Source: Lachnospiraceae bacterium
GTDB lineage: Bacteria > Bacillota > Clostridia > Lachnospirales > Lachnospiraceae
Assembly: GCA_015057505.1 (NCBI GenBank)
Contig: SVEG01000004.1
Coordinates: 1-64,000, forward strand
Length of the DNA: 64,000 bases
Direction of reading: 5' to 3'
The stretch's first letter is position 1; each line of letters begins with the position of its first letter. The translations under genes and the position numbers were made by a program. The notes beneath the pieces are model-generated. The model had not been told where the DNA came from. It worked only from the letters and a program-made list of their open reading frames with translations, and did no database searches. This document shows, piece after piece, positions 1 through 9,582 of the stretch.

Positions 1-490
1 TCAGCTTATGAGAGATCTTGGTTCAATCCAGTCACCTCAGAATGCATTCCTCTTAAATCTTGGTCTTGAGACATTACATTTGCGTGTTCAGAGACATTGT
101 GAGAATGCTCTTAAGGTTGCTGAGTATCTTAGCAAGTGTGATCAGGTTGCATGGGTTAATTATCCGGGACTTAAAGGTGACAAGTATTATGATCTTGCGC
201 AGAAGTATATGCCTAACGGAACATGTGGTGTATTGGCTTTCGGTCTTAAGGGTGGCAAGGAAAAGTCAATCCAGTTCATGGATAACCTTAAGCTTGCAGC
301 TATCGTTACACACGTTGCTGATGCAAGAACCTGTGTACTTCATCCGGCAAGCCATACACATCGTCAGCTTTCAGATGAGCAGCTTCGTGATGCAGGCGTT
401 AATCCGGATTTAATCAGATTCTCAGTAGGTATCGAGAATGCGGATGATATTATTGCGGATATTGAGCAGGCACTTGCGACAATTCGATAG
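1..490 (+). CDS. metY: O-acetylhomoserine sulfhydrylase, C-terminal part (5' end outside window)
   Basis: The reading frame enters from the left edge (first full codon at base 2), so only about 160 C-terminal residues are seen; the ATG at base 8 is internal. The protein would use PLP to make homocysteine from O-acetylhomoserine and sulfide. Family features visible are the segment around 'GSIQSPQNAFL', 'THVADARTCVLHPASHTHRQ' and the end 'RFSVGIENADDI', shared by Cys/Met-metabolism PLP enzymes; the 'HPASHTHRQ' form is typical of the MetY rather than the MetB/MetC branch. The PLP lysine lies upstream of the window. The gene ends just before a strong hairpin terminator, so it is the last gene of its transcript. 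Confidence 0.88.
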   Translation, partial: QLMRDLGSIQSPQNAFLLNLGLETLHLRVQRHCENALKVAEYLSKCDQVAWVNYPGLKGDKYYDLAQKYMPNGTCGVLAFGLKGGKEKSIQFMDNLKLAAIVTHVADARTCVLHPASHTHRQLSDEQLRDAGVNPDLIRFSVGIENADDIIADIEQALATIR

Positions 491-527
491 TATATGAATA
501 TATTTTAAAAATGGTAAAATAATAGAT

Positions 528-566
528 AAGGCAGGAGATTGCAATGGGCAATCGCCTGCCTTTTAT
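528..566 (+). terminator. Rho-independent terminator after metY
   Basis: AAGGCAGG-a-GATTGC pairs with GCAATC-g-CCTGCC around a five-base loop and is followed by TTTTAT. The ATG at 544, the start of the track ORF, lies in this loop, so the next gene must start further downstream. Confidence 0.88.
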
Positions 567-585
567 AGTTGAAAGGAGTGCAAGG

Positions 586-1323
586 ATGGAAAAGGAACAT
601 AATAACGATAGTACTGCAGAAAACAAGGAAGAAGCTAAAAAAGAGAAGGAAAACGAAAAACTCGATAATGAAAAAATAGAAGATTTCGGGCAGGTTACGC
701 TTGATGAAAACAATAAGAAATATAAGATACATTTGTTGTCGGTGATTGGTGAGATAGAGGGACATGACAATTTGCCGAACCAGAGCAAGACTACAAAATA
801 TGAGCATGTTTTGCCACAACTTGCAGCAATCGAAGACAGTGACAAGGTGGATGGTGTGCTTGTGCTACTTAATACCGTGGGTGGTGATGTCGAGGCCGGA
901 CTGGCGATTGCCGAGATGATTGCATCTATCAGTAAGCCCACGGTATCTCTTGTGCTTGGTGGCAGTCATTCAATAGGTATTCCAATTGCAACATCGACAG
1001 ATTATTCATTTATTGTGCCAACGGGAACCATGGTCATTCACCCGGTAAGAATGAACGGAACAGTAATCGGCGCACCGCAGACATATGATTATTTTAAGCA
1101 GATGCAGGACAGAATTATAGGTTTTATTGAGGCACACTGCAAATCTACCAAGGAACGTCTCGAAAAGCTCATGCTTAATACAGGAATGCTCACCAAGGAT
1201 CTCGGAACAATTCTTGTGGGCGAGCAGGCGGTAGATGAAGGGATTATCGACGAAGTCGGCGGCATAAGTCATGCACTTGGAAAATTATATGAGCTTATTG
1301 AAAATAAAAATACGCCATGCTAA
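586..1323 (+). CDS. tepA: ClpP-like serine protease, TepA family
   Basis: This is a 245-residue member of the ClpP/crotonase fold, similar to Bacillus TepA (YmfB), which has been linked to protein export and spore biology. The first 50 or so residues are highly charged (Lys/Glu-rich). The core then shows 'LLNTVGGDVEAGLAIAEMI', the probable nucleophile serine in 'GGSHSIGIPIA' and the probable catalytic histidine in 'VIHPVRMNG'. The start at 586 is chosen because GAAAGGAG sits about eight bases upstream, whereas the longer ORF begins inside a terminator loop. As in Bacillus, the gene lies near spoIIIE, although here an araC-type gene and uppP intervene. The assignment is firm to family; the substrate is unknown. 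Confidence 0.85.
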   Translation: MEKEHNNDSTAENKEEAKKEKENEKLDNEKIEDFGQVTLDENNKKYKIHLLSVIGEIEGHDNLPNQSKTTKYEHVLPQLAAIEDSDKVDGVLVLLNTVGGDVEAGLAIAEMIASISKPTVSLVLGGSHSIGIPIATSTDYSFIVPTGTMVIHPVRMNGTVIGAPQTYDYFKQMQDRIIGFIEAHCKSTKERLEKLMLNTGMLTKDLGTILVGEQAVDEGIIDEVGGISHALGKLYELIENKNTPC

Positions 1324-1334
1324 GCACAGCGTAT
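1303..1334 (-). terminator. Rho-independent terminator of the AraC-type gene
   Basis: Read on the minus strand, ATACGC and GCGTAT form a hairpin followed by TTTTATTTT. It overlaps the last codons of tepA and would end the converging araC transcript. On the plus strand there is no T tract. Confidence 0.6.
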
Positions 1335-1348
1335 AGTAAGTGAAATAT

Positions 1349-2188
1349 TTAATCAAGCACACGACTTGGTGACGTATTATAATATTTTTTATATGCTCTT
1401 GAAAAAGTAGAGTAGCTTTTAAAACCACATTCAAAGCAGGCTTCCGTAATTTGGAGGCCTGTTTTGGTTAATCCATTAAAATGACTCAGGCGCTTGTAGG
1501 TAATATAATTGTTAATCGTAAAGCCGGTTTCCTTTTTAAATAAGTGCATGAGATAGTATCTGTCCATGAAAAACTCCTTGGAAATCAAATCGATGTTTAA
1601 ATCCTCGGATAGATTTTTGTTTATGTATTCGATAACGGAGAGAATGTTACTGTTGGAAATATTAATGCCAAATAACTTGTCATCATCATTTGTGAGGCAA
1701 AGCCTGTTAAGTGCGACAAGAAGCTCTGTAAGTATTGCTTTTGTAAGAATCTCGGCACCAAAATCCTGTGATTTAAGATTTTTGATAAGTCTGCCTGTAA
1801 TATTTTTAAGGTTGTCGGAATGCATAGACACAGACTGACGAAGCACATTGGCATTCTTACTTTTGGAATATTCGATAAAGTTTTTGATATTGCAATTTTC
1901 GGTACATAGACTATCTAAATATTCGTCGGAAAGATATATAATTACACGCTCGTAAGTAGAGTTATCATTAAGTACAGGCTTATGAATGTCGCCGGAATGC
2001 ACAATCACAGTATCACCGGGTTCAAGAGGGTATGCTTTGCCTTCTATGTGGTAGGTTACATTACCCTGTAAAAAGAGCATTATTTTATGAAAATCGTGAT
2101 AATGAAAGTCGTACTGTAAAAAATCATTATCGGACAGATAGAATATTTTAAAGTCCTCGTTAAGATAGCCTTTTTTCTCGTAAAACAA
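1349..2188 (-). CDS. AraC-family transcriptional regulator with cupin sensor domain
   Basis: This 279-residue protein has an N-terminal cupin-like ligand domain (around residues 20-100, with 'HYHDFHKIMLF' and 'LEPGDTVIVHSGDIHKP') and a C-terminal pair of helix-turn-helix motifs (about residues 180-279, ending 'FSRAYKKYYNTSPSRVL'). Such regulators usually sense a sugar or other small metabolite and act on nearby promoters. The start is a TTG at 2188 preceded by GGCGGTG; no better ATG is present. It is divergent from uppP, and the shared upstream DNA carries TATACTAT repeats that could be its operator. No sugar gene is adjacent, so the ligand and targets cannot be told. Confidence 0.85.
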   Translation of the reverse strand: MFYEKKGYLNEDFKIFYLSDNDFLQYDFHYHDFHKIMLFLQGNVTYHIEGKAYPLEPGDTVIVHSGDIHKPVLNDNSTYERVIIYLSDEYLDSLCTENCNIKNFIEYSKSKNANVLRQSVSMHSDNLKNITGRLIKNLKSQDFGAEILTKAILTELLVALNRLCLTNDDDKLFGINISNSNILSVIEYINKNLSEDLNIDLISKEFFMDRYYLMHLFKKETGFTINNYITYKRLSHFNGLTKTGLQITEACFECGFKSYSTFSRAYKKYYNTSPSRVLD

Positions 2189-2236
2189 AGGATTTCACCG
2201 CCTTTTTTACTATTTGTACATATATACAAGATGTGG

Positions 2237-2271
2237 TATACTATATTTGGATTATACTATTTATAGTATAA
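2237..2271. promoter_or_regulatory. Repeated TATACTAT sites between divergent araC-type gene and uppP
   Basis: TATACTAT occurs at 2237 and 2253 in the same orientation, and the second copy forms a palindrome with TAGTATAA (arms of eight bases, four-base loop). The spacing of about 1.5 helical turns and the position in a divergent promoter region suggest an operator. Assignment to the AraC-type protein is inference. Confidence 0.4.
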
Positions 2272-2375
2272 CGCACTATTTGCAATGTGAAAAGCATTAT
2301 TTACGTATTTTTTTAAAATAATGTCTTGTATAATATACATTGAGGCAGTTTATAAATTATTTGGAGGAAAAAATA

Positions 2376-3251
2376 ATGAGTTTACTTGAAGCTTTGTTTT
2401 TGGCAGTGGTGCAGGGAGTGGCCGAGTTTTTGCCAATCAGCAGTTCGGGACATCTGGCGATTTTCAAAAATGTTTTCGGAGTTAATACCGATACGGGGCT
2501 TTTGTATGATGTTATGTTGCATGTAGGAACTCTTGCAGCAGTGTTTATCGTATATTGGAAGGATATCTGGGAGCTTATAAGAGAGGGCTTTGCGATAATC
2601 GGAGCGGCTTTGTCCAATACTTTTAAGTTTATTACTAATTTGTTCAGTAAGGAAAAGAAGGAATATACTCAGGTTATTAATACGCCTTACAGACGTTTTG
2701 TAATGCTTGTAATTATATCGACGATTCCTACAGGAATTCTAGGCATTGTGCTTTCTGATGTAATTGAGAATGCAAGTACGACACTTCTTGTTCCGGGAAT
2801 ATGTCTTTTAATTACATCGTTACTTTTGTACATATCAGAAAAAGTACCGGAGAAGGATTTTAACGAGAGCAATACTTCATACGGCAAGGGTTTAATTATC
2901 GGTATCGTCCAGGGGTTTGCGACACTTCCGGGTATTTCACGTTCCGGTTCAACAATTACTGCAGGTTTATTCTGCGGACTTGAGAGAAGTTTTGCAGTTA
3001 AGTATTCATTTATTTTGTCGATACCGGCAATACTCGGTGCGGCAGTTCTTGAACTTAAGGATTTTAATGAGATATCAGTCGGAAGCGTAGAACTTGTTAA
3101 TTATATTGTCGGAATGGTTGTTGCGGCAGTTGTAGGCTACATATGTATCCGCTGGTTACTTGTTCTTGTAAAAAATAAAAAGTTCAAATATTTTTCAATC
3201 TATTGCTTTGCAGTAGGTATTATTGCAATAGTGGCACATTTTGTGATTTAG
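2376..3251 (+). CDS. uppP: Undecaprenyl-diphosphatase (UppP/BacA)
   Basis: This 291-residue polytopic membrane enzyme removes a phosphate from undecaprenyl diphosphate, recycling the lipid carrier for wall synthesis and giving bacitracin tolerance. Both signature motifs are present: 'EFLPISSSGHL' near residues 20-30 and 'GISRSGST' near 183-190. Hydrophobic segments run through the whole protein. The ATG at 2376 follows TTGGAGGAAAAAATA; the track ORF starts at an upstream TTG without a site. It is followed 18 bases later by spoIIIE. TATAAT at about 2329 may be its -10 box, but the -35 is poor. Confidence 0.95.
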   Translation: MSLLEALFLAVVQGVAEFLPISSSGHLAIFKNVFGVNTDTGLLYDVMLHVGTLAAVFIVYWKDIWELIREGFAIIGAALSNTFKFITNLFSKEKKEYTQVINTPYRRFVMLVIISTIPTGILGIVLSDVIENASTTLLVPGICLLITSLLLYISEKVPEKDFNESNTSYGKGLIIGIVQGFATLPGISRSGSTITAGLFCGLERSFAVKYSFILSIPAILGAAVLELKDFNEISVGSVELVNYIVGMVVAAVVGYICIRWLLVLVKNKKFKYFSIYCFAVGIIAIVAHFVI

Positions 3252-3269
3252 GAATAGGAGGAAGAATTG

Positions 3270-5978
3270 ATGGCGACGACATCAAGAGGCAAATCCGGTT
3301 CAACTAAAAAGACAACAGGAAACAGAAGTACTTCGCGTACGCAGACAAGAAAGCCTGTGACTACAAGAAGTTCTTCTAACTCAAGAAGCAAATCATCTTC
3401 ACGGAACACCGGAACTGCGAGAAATACAGGTACAAGGTCTTCAAATACAACACGAAATACTGAAAGAAAAACCACAACGAGAACTTCGGCGGCACAAAAG
3501 AAAAGAGAAAAGCTGATGGAAGCAGTTGTTGCTAAAGAAGTAGTGGTTCTTTTAATGCTTGCTTTGGCAATAATTATGGAACTCAGTGTTTTTGGAGTGG
3601 GTAGTGCGGCTTTCGGCAAGTTCCTTTTTGGTGTGTTTGGTGTTACTGCGTACATACTCCCTGTGTATTTGTTTTTTGGGGTTACTTTTTACTTGTCCAA
3701 TAACGACAATCCCAAGGCTATCGTTAAGTTATTGGCTTCGTTACTTATCTATATTTGCATTTGTTCGCTTTTGCAGATGAATGCATTGCCTTTTAACAAG
3801 GAAATGAGTGTTGGAGATTATTATAATGATTGCAAGGAATTTTCACGCGGTGGTGGTGTTATCGGCGGATTTTTCTGTAGTTTGATTTGTCCGGTTATAA
3901 CAACTACCGGTAATTATGTACTTTGCATTATTCTTATGATTATCGGACTTGTTATTATTACCGAGCGTTCGTTCTTAGGAAGCATTAAGAATGGTGGAGC
4001 CAAGGTATATAACGTTGCCAAAGATGATCTTGACAAGATCAAAGAAGTCAACAGAATTAAACATGAGGAGCAGGCTGAACAACGAAGAATTGACCGCAAG
4101 GCAAGAGGTGTTGAGATGCCTGAACTTGCTAAGCAGGATGAACTTGTTTTTGAGCTCCCGAGACCTATGAGACGTCCCAAGAAGACAAATGATATTAAAG
4201 AGATTCCTTTTGAACCGCAGTTTGCAAGCTCAGAGGTTCCTGATATTCAGGAGAATAAGCCGTATGTTCCGATAAGACCGGTTCGTGAAGAAATTAAGAC
4301 ACCCGAGTATGTTCCGAATGCTTTTGAAGCGGATAACAGATATGAGGAACAGCTTAAGAACGAGGAACAACTTCAGGAACAGAACAGGGCTGAGGTTGTT
4401 AAAGAAGCTCTTGCGGAAGAAAGTAAGGTTACCAAGATTAAAAGCAGCGAGATTGAAGCTGTTACAGATGAAGATACCAATACAGAAGAGATTGAAAAAT
4501 ACGTATTTCCTCCGCTTGATTTATTAAAGAGTGGTGGCGCGGGAACTTCTAAGGATAAAGTCAGCCAGGAGATAAATGACACAGCGCAGAAGCTCCAGCA
4601 GACGCTTCGTAATTTCGGTGTAGGTGTTACGATTACTGATGTAAGTTATGGTCCGTCTGTTACAAGATACGAATTACAGCCGGAGCAGGGAGTTAAGGTA
4701 AGTAAGATTGTCGGTCTTGCCGATGATATTAAGCTTAATCTAGCGGCAGCAGATATTCGTATTGAGGCTCCGATTCCGGGTAAAGCTGCAATCGGTATTG
4801 AGGTTCCGAATAAAGAGAACAACATGGTTATGCTTAGGGACTTACTTTCATCTAACGATTTTTCACAGCATAAGTCTAATATTGCATTTGCTGTAGGTAA
4901 GGATATCGGTGGACAAACTGTTGTTACGGATATTGCGAAGATGCCACACTTACTTATTGCAGGTGCGACAGGTTCCGGTAAATCAGTATGTATCAATACT
5001 TTGATTATGAGTATTTTATATAAGGCTCACCCAAATGATGTTAAGTTAATCATGGTTGACCCCAAGGTAGTAGAACTTAGTGTTTATAACGGAATTCCGC
5101 ATTTATTAATTCCTGTAGTAACAGATCCCAAGAAGGCGGCAGGCGCACTTAACTGGGCGGTTGCGGAGATGACGGACCGTTATAAAAAGTTTGCGGAACT
5201 GAATGTACGTGATTTAAAGGGATATAATGAGAAGATAGAGACAATAAAAGATATAGAAGATGAGAACAAGCCCAAGAAGCTTCCTCAGATTGTTATTATC
5301 GTGGACGAGCTTGCAGATCTTATGATGGTAGCACCGGGAGAAGTAGAGGATGCTATTTGTCGTCTTGCACAGATGGCGCGTGCAGCAGGCTTGCATCTTA
5401 TTATTGCAACACAGAGACCTTCGGTTAACGTTATTACAGGTCTTATCAAGGCAAATGTACCGAGCCGTATTGCTTTTTCAGTGTCTTCAGGTGTTGACTC
5501 CAGAACAATCATCGATATGAACGGCGCAGAGAAGCTCCTCGGCAAGGGTGATATGTTATTCTATCCGACAGGTTATCCGAAACCCGTCAGAGTGCAGGGA
5601 GCATTTGTATCTGATAAAGAGGTTGCAAGTGTAGTTAAGTTCCTTGCTGAACAGGGAACCAAGCCGCAGTATAACGAGGAAGTTAACAAAAAGATTGCAG
5701 ACGGAAGCTTTTCAGACGGTGCACATGTAATTAACGGTGGCGGTGGTGGTTCTGATACTGATAATTATTTTGCAGAAGCAGGACGATTTATCATTGAGAA
5801 AGAAAAAGCATCCATCGGACTTTTACAGAGAGTATTTAAGATTGGTTTCAACCGTGCCGCAAGAATTATGGACCAGCTTTTTGAAGCAGGCGTTGTGGGA
5901 CCTGAAGAAGGCACCAAGCCTAGAAAGATACTTATGACAATGGAAGAATTTGAACAATATCTGCAAGGAGGCCAGTAA
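3270..5978 (+). CDS. spoIIIE: DNA translocase FtsK/SpoIIIE
   Basis: This protein of about 902 residues pumps chromosomal DNA through the closing septum during division or sporulation. It opens with about 80 Ser/Thr/Arg/Lys-rich residues, then four or so membrane helices (about 90-235), a charged linker (240-430), and the RecA-like motor with Walker A '[10 protein letters not shown]' near residue 565 and Walker B '[12 protein letters not shown]' near 675. The C-terminal winged-helix gamma domain (about 835-895), which reads the polar DNA signals, is complete. AGGAGG lies eight bases before the ATG at 3270; the TTG at 3267 is less likely. Its stop overlaps the next gene by one base (TAATG), implying coupling. 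The sequence alone does not separate FtsK from SpoIIIE roles. Confidence 0.95.
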   Translation: MATTSRGKSGSTKKTTGNRSTSRTQTRKPVTTRSSSNSRSKSSSRNTGTARNTGTRSSNTTRNTERKTTTRTSAAQKKREKLMEAVVAKEVVVLLMLALAIIMELSVFGVGSAAFGKFLFGVFGVTAYILPVYLFFGVTFYLSNNDNPKAIVKLLASLLIYICICSLLQMNALPFNKEMSVGDYYNDCKEFSRGGGVIGGFFCSLICPVITTTGNYVLCIILMIIGLVIITERSFLGSIKNGGAKVYNVAKDDLDKIKEVNRIKHEEQAEQRRIDRKARGVEMPELAKQDELVFELPRPMRRPKKTNDIKEIPFEPQFASSEVPDIQENKPYVPIRPVREEIKTPEYVPNAFEADNRYEEQLKNEEQLQEQNRAEVVKEALAEESKVTKIKSSEIEAVTDEDTNTEEIEKYVFPPLDLLKSGGAGTSKDKVSQEINDTAQKLQQTLRNFGVGVTITDVSYGPSVTRYELQPEQGVKVSKIVGLADDIKLNLAAADIRIEAPIPGKAAIGIEVPNKENNMVMLRDLLSSNDFSQHKSNIAFAVGKDIGGQTVVTDIAKMPHLLIAGATGSGKSVCINTLIMSILYKAHPNDVKLIMVDPKVVELSVYNGIPHLLIPVVTDPKKAAGALNWAVAEMTDRYKKFAELNVRDLKGYNEKIETIKDIEDENKPKKLPQIVIIVDELADLMMVAPGEVEDAICRLAQMARAAGLHLIIATQRPSVNVITGLIKANVPSRIAFSVSSGVDSRTIIDMNGAEKLLGKGDMLFYPTGYPKPVRVQGAFVSDKEVASVVKFLAEQGTKPQYNEEVNKKIADGSFSDGAHVINGGGGGSDTDNYFAEAGRFIIEKEKASIGLLQRVFKIGFNRAARIMDQLFEAGVVGPEEGTKPRKILMTMEEFEQYLQGGQ

Positions 5979-7159
5979 TGAAAAATTTTACTAATTATAC
6001 AGACTTCGACAGAAAAGAAGATTTTCATTTTGAATCAAAGGTAGTACACGGTGCATTGGGCTGTGAGCCGCTTACAGGAGCGGTAAGTTTCCCGATTTAT
6101 CAGACTGCTACATTCAGACACAGAGGACTCGGACAGTCTACGGGTTTTGATTATACAAGACTTCAGAATCCTACAAGACAGGAACTTGAGAGAACAATGG
6201 CCATACTTGAGAATGGTAAAGAAGGGTTTGCTTTTTCAAGCGGACAGGCTGCCAATATGGCATTGTTTACGATTCTTGATCCGGGCGATCACGTTATTCT
6301 TTCAGATGATATTTATGGCGGAACATATCGTATCGGTGAGGATATCTTCGGAAAGTACGGAATTAAGTTTACTTATGTTGATATGGCAGACTTAGATAAG
6401 GTTAAGGCATGCATTACACCTGAGACCAAAATGTTCTTTGTAGAGACACCGACCAATCCGATGATGCACATTGCAGATATTAGGAAGATTTCGGAGATTG
6501 CGAAATCTATCGGTGCATATCTTGTTGTAGATAACACTTTCCTTACACCGTATTTTCAGAGACCTCTTGACCTTGGTGCGGATATTGTTGTACACAGCGG
6601 AACCAAGTATATCGGTGGACATAATGATACAATCGCCGGTCTTGTAATAACAAGTGATAATCAGACCTTAATTGATCATTTCAGATTACAGCTTAAGAGT
6701 CATGGTAACGGTCTTGCGGCACTTGATTCATGGTTATTAATCAGAGGTCTTAAGACCTTGGCACTTCGTATGGAGAAGCATAATGAGAATGCTAAGATTG
6801 TTGCCGAATGGTTAAGGAAACACCCGAAGGTAACAAAGGTATATTATGCAGGCTTTGAAGATCATCCGGGATATGATGTAATGAGGAGTCAGTCTACAGG
6901 TTTCGGCGGAATGATTTCTTTTGCTGTTGACAGCGTAGAGACAGTTAAAAAGCTTCTTGAAGGTGTTGATATGATTCTGTTTGCGGAGAGTCTTGGCGGT
7001 ACGGAGACACTTATCACATATCCGATGACACAGACTCATGAGTCGATCCCTGCTGAGAGAAGAGAAGCAATCGGTATTACTGACAAATTCATAAGAATTT
7101 CAGTCGGTATTGAGCATCCGGACGATATTATAAAAGATTTGGAGAGAGCGCTGTCATGA
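5978..7159 (+). CDS. Cystathionine gamma-synthase/lyase-type PLP enzyme
   Basis: This 393-residue Cys/Met-metabolism PLP enzyme interconverts homoserine esters, cystathionine, cysteine and homocysteine. The PLP lysine is Lys210 in 'HSGTKYIGGHND'; 'YTRLQNPT', 'FSSGQAANMA' and the end 'RISVGIEHPDDI' are also family hallmarks. MetB, MetC and MGL activities cannot be separated by eye, so no symbol is given. The start overlaps the spoIIIE stop by one base and its own stop overlaps dapF (ATGA). Lying between a DNA pump and a DAP enzyme, it may be transcribed with them without sharing their pathway. A second enzyme of the same superfamily, metY, sits at the window's left edge. Confidence 0.9.
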   Translation: MKNFTNYTDFDRKEDFHFESKVVHGALGCEPLTGAVSFPIYQTATFRHRGLGQSTGFDYTRLQNPTRQELERTMAILENGKEGFAFSSGQAANMALFTILDPGDHVILSDDIYGGTYRIGEDIFGKYGIKFTYVDMADLDKVKACITPETKMFFVETPTNPMMHIADIRKISEIAKSIGAYLVVDNTFLTPYFQRPLDLGADIVVHSGTKYIGGHNDTIAGLVITSDNQTLIDHFRLQLKSHGNGLAALDSWLLIRGLKTLALRMEKHNENAKIVAEWLRKHPKVTKVYYAGFEDHPGYDVMRSQSTGFGGMISFAVDSVETVKKLLEGVDMILFAESLGGTETLITYPMTQTHESIPAERREAIGITDKFIRISVGIEHPDDIIKDLERALS

Positions 7160-8052
7160 GAATAAATTTTACAAAAATGCAAGCGTTCGGTAACGACTAT
7201 ATATATATCAACAATATGGATGATAGTCTCATCAATCTTCCGGAGCTTGCAAGATTTCTTACGGATCGTCATTTTGCAATCGGAAGTGACGGAATGGTGC
7301 TTATTTGTTCTTCGGATAAGGCGGATTTTAGAATGCGTATTTTTAATCCCGACGGCTCAGAAGGTGAGATGTGCGGCAATGCAATAAGGAGTGTTGCCAA
7401 GTATGTATATGACCACAAACTTACCGATAAAGAAGAGTTTCTTGTTGAGACTTTAGGCGGAATTAAGACGCTTAAGGTTTTTGTGGAGAATGGCGTTGTA
7501 GTAAATATTTGCGCTAATATAGGACAGCCCTGCCTTGACACTGCGGTAATCCCCGTAGTGTCAGGGCTTCATGAATTTGTGGAGCAGCCTGTTACGGTAG
7601 GAGATATTGAACTTAAGGTTTCTGCACTTTCATGGGGTAATCCGCATTGTGTGGCATTTATTAATGATGTCATGGCATTTGATGTACATAAGTACGGCAA
7701 AATTCTTGAAAATATGCGTGAATTGTTCCCGAACAGAACCAATGTAACTTTTGCTCAGATTGTAAATGACAAATATATCAAGATTCGTGAATGGGAACGC
7801 GGAACGGGAGAGACAATCGGCTGTGGTACAGGTTGTGCAACGGCGGCAGTTATTGCAGCAATTACAGGCAGATGTGGTCGTGATGTGACTGTTGAGCAGA
7901 TTGGCGGTAATCTTTCGATAAGATGGGACGAGGCAAGTAATGAAGTATTTATGACAGGACCGTCGTATACGGTTTTTGAGTCAAGCATAGAAACAACACC
8001 CGGACCGGGTTATGAAGAAAGTTGTAAGCATATTTGCGGAGGATGCGCGTAA
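7156..8052 (+). CDS. dapF: Diaminopimelate epimerase
   Basis: DapF turns LL-diaminopimelate into the meso form used for lysine and peptidoglycan. The two catalytic cysteines are visible: Cys73 in 'GEMCGNAIRS' and Cys223 in 'GCGTGCATAA'. 'MQAFGNDYIYI' at the N-terminus is typical. At 298 residues it is longer than the usual 270-280; the excess is a C-terminal tail with three closely spaced cysteines ('ESCKHICGGCA'). The gene overlaps the PLP-enzyme stop (ATGA) and its own stop overlaps the first MurE-like gene (TAATG), so the DAP supplier and the probable DAP-adding ligase would be made from one message. Confidence 0.95.
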   Translation: MRINFTKMQAFGNDYIYINNMDDSLINLPELARFLTDRHFAIGSDGMVLICSSDKADFRMRIFNPDGSEGEMCGNAIRSVAKYVYDHKLTDKEEFLVETLGGIKTLKVFVENGVVVNICANIGQPCLDTAVIPVVSGLHEFVEQPVTVGDIELKVSALSWGNPHCVAFINDVMAFDVHKYGKILENMRELFPNRTNVTFAQIVNDKYIKIREWERGTGETIGCGTGCATAAVIAAITGRCGRDVTVEQIGGNLSIRWDEASNEVFMTGPSYTVFESSIETTPGPGYEESCKHICGGCA

Positions 8053-9560
8053 TGTTACTTAGAAAAATACTTGAAGACAGTAAAATATCGTATGACATCG
8101 TCATGGGTAGTATCGACATAGATATTACTGATTTGGAATATGATTCACGTAATGTAAAGCCCGGCGTGTTGTTTGCATGTATGAAGGGTAAAACCTCTGA
8201 TTCACATAAGTTTGCAACGCAGGCGGCAGAGAATGGTGCAGTGGCACTTCTTGTGCAGGAGCCTGTTATGTTACCGCCGGGAATGCTTAATAAAGGCCTC
8301 GGAGAGCATATTACAATTATTAATGTTGCAGATTCAAGAAAAGCTTTTGCAAGACTTGCGGCAGCATTTTTCGGTAACCCTGCAGATAAACTTAAAATGA
8401 TTGGTATTACAGGCACCAAGGGCAAGAGTACAACGAGCTATATGATTGAGGCAGTGCTTAAGAATGCCGGTAAAAGAATTGGTGTTATCGGTACAATCGG
8501 TGCCGTTTTTGAAGGTAAAAAGTGGGAGACCAAGCTTACAACTCCCGAATCCTATGATTTGCACAGAATTCTTGCCGGAATGTATGCAGAAGGTTGTGAG
8601 TACGTTGTTATGGAGGTTTCCTCTGTCGGACTTATGATGGACAGAGCGGAAGGTGTAGAGTTTGACTACGGCATATACACTAATTTGTCACCCGACCACA
8701 TAGGCGGAGTCGAGCATGAAAGCTTTGATGAATATATGTATTGTAAGTCACTTATGTTTAAGCAGTGCAAAAAAGCATTTTTAAATATTGATGATGAGCA
8801 TTGGAAAGACATGCTTATTGATGCACCGGATTGTGAGTGCAAGACTTTCGGAACGGACTCTGAGGCGGATTTTTGTTTTAAGGATATAGATTGTGTTAAG
8901 GCGGACGGTGTACTTGGAATAGAGTTTACAACGCCTGCAGACGGCAGAAAGTACCGTGTTAATTTCATGGGTCGTTTTAATGCGTATAATGCGGCAATTG
9001 CTGTTTGTATTGGTTATGCCGAAGGTGTTTCTTATGAATCAATTTATAAGACATTAAGCAATATGCCTGTTGTACGAGGCAGAGTTGAAGAAGTAAAAGT
9101 TTCCGATAAATTTAATCTTATAATTGATTATGCACATAATGCACTTAGCATGGAAAGTCTTCTTAATACGATTAAAGAATATAATCCCGGAAGAATTGTA
9201 TGTGTGTTCGGTGCAGGCGGCAATCGTTCAAAACTTCGCCGTTATGATATGGGAGAAATTGCAGGAAAATATGCAGAATTGTCGATTTTAACTGCAGATA
9301 ATCCTCGAAATGAAGAAGTTTCCGTCATAATTGATGATATTATTTTCGGTATGAATAAGAGTAACGGTAAGTATATAATCATTGAAGACAGGAAAGAAGC
9401 AATCCGCTACAGTATTGAGAATGCAAAGCCCGGTGATATTATCGCATTAATAGGTAAAGGACACGAGGATTACCAGGAAATTAAAGGCGTAAAATATCAT
9501 TTTGACGAAAGAGAAGTTATCGCAGACATTCTGAAAGAAGCGGAATATAATAAACAGTAA
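8052..9560 (+). CDS. MurE-like UDP-MurNAc-tripeptide synthetase, first copy
   Basis: This ATP-dependent Mur ligase of 502 residues probably adds the third amino acid to UDP-MurNAc-Ala-Glu. It has the MurE N-domain, the P-loop 'GITGTKGKST' (about 118-127), the likely carbamylated lysine in 'YCKSLMFKQC', the C-terminal 'GKGHEDYQEIKG', and 'DNPR' at 416-419, the motif that marks meso-DAP specificity in known MurE enzymes. The usual 'EVSSHAL' and 'DHLDYHG' segments are replaced by 'EVSSVGL' and 'DHIGGVEH'. GGAGG lies nine bases before the ATG at 8052, which overlaps the dapF stop. A paralogue lies beyond murF; which of the two is the main MurE cannot be decided here. Confidence 0.85.
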   Translation: MLLRKILEDSKISYDIVMGSIDIDITDLEYDSRNVKPGVLFACMKGKTSDSHKFATQAAENGAVALLVQEPVMLPPGMLNKGLGEHITIINVADSRKAFARLAAAFFGNPADKLKMIGITGTKGKSTTSYMIEAVLKNAGKRIGVIGTIGAVFEGKKWETKLTTPESYDLHRILAGMYAEGCEYVVMEVSSVGLMMDRAEGVEFDYGIYTNLSPDHIGGVEHESFDEYMYCKSLMFKQCKKAFLNIDDEHWKDMLIDAPDCECKTFGTDSEADFCFKDIDCVKADGVLGIEFTTPADGRKYRVNFMGRFNAYNAAIAVCIGYAEGVSYESIYKTLSNMPVVRGRVEEVKVSDKFNLIIDYAHNALSMESLLNTIKEYNPGRIVCVFGAGGNRSKLRRYDMGEIAGKYAELSILTADNPRNEEVSVIIDDIIFGMNKSNGKYIIIEDRKEAIRYSIENAKPGDIIALIGKGHEDYQEIKGVKYHFDEREVIADILKEAEYNKQ

Positions 9561-9582
9561 TGATAACGAGGCAGGAACAATA

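Noticed and set aside
544-585. Upstream ATG of the TepA ORF
   Set aside because: It lies in the loop of the metY terminator, while a proper ribosome site precedes the ATG at 586.
450-941. 163-residue minus-strand ORF
   Set aside because: Antisense shadow of the Lys/Glu-rich start of tepA; its Ser-rich composition has no family features.
3248-3655. 135-residue minus-strand ORF
   Set aside because: It mirrors the repetitive Ser/Thr/Arg-rich N-terminus of SpoIIIE and has no ribosome site.
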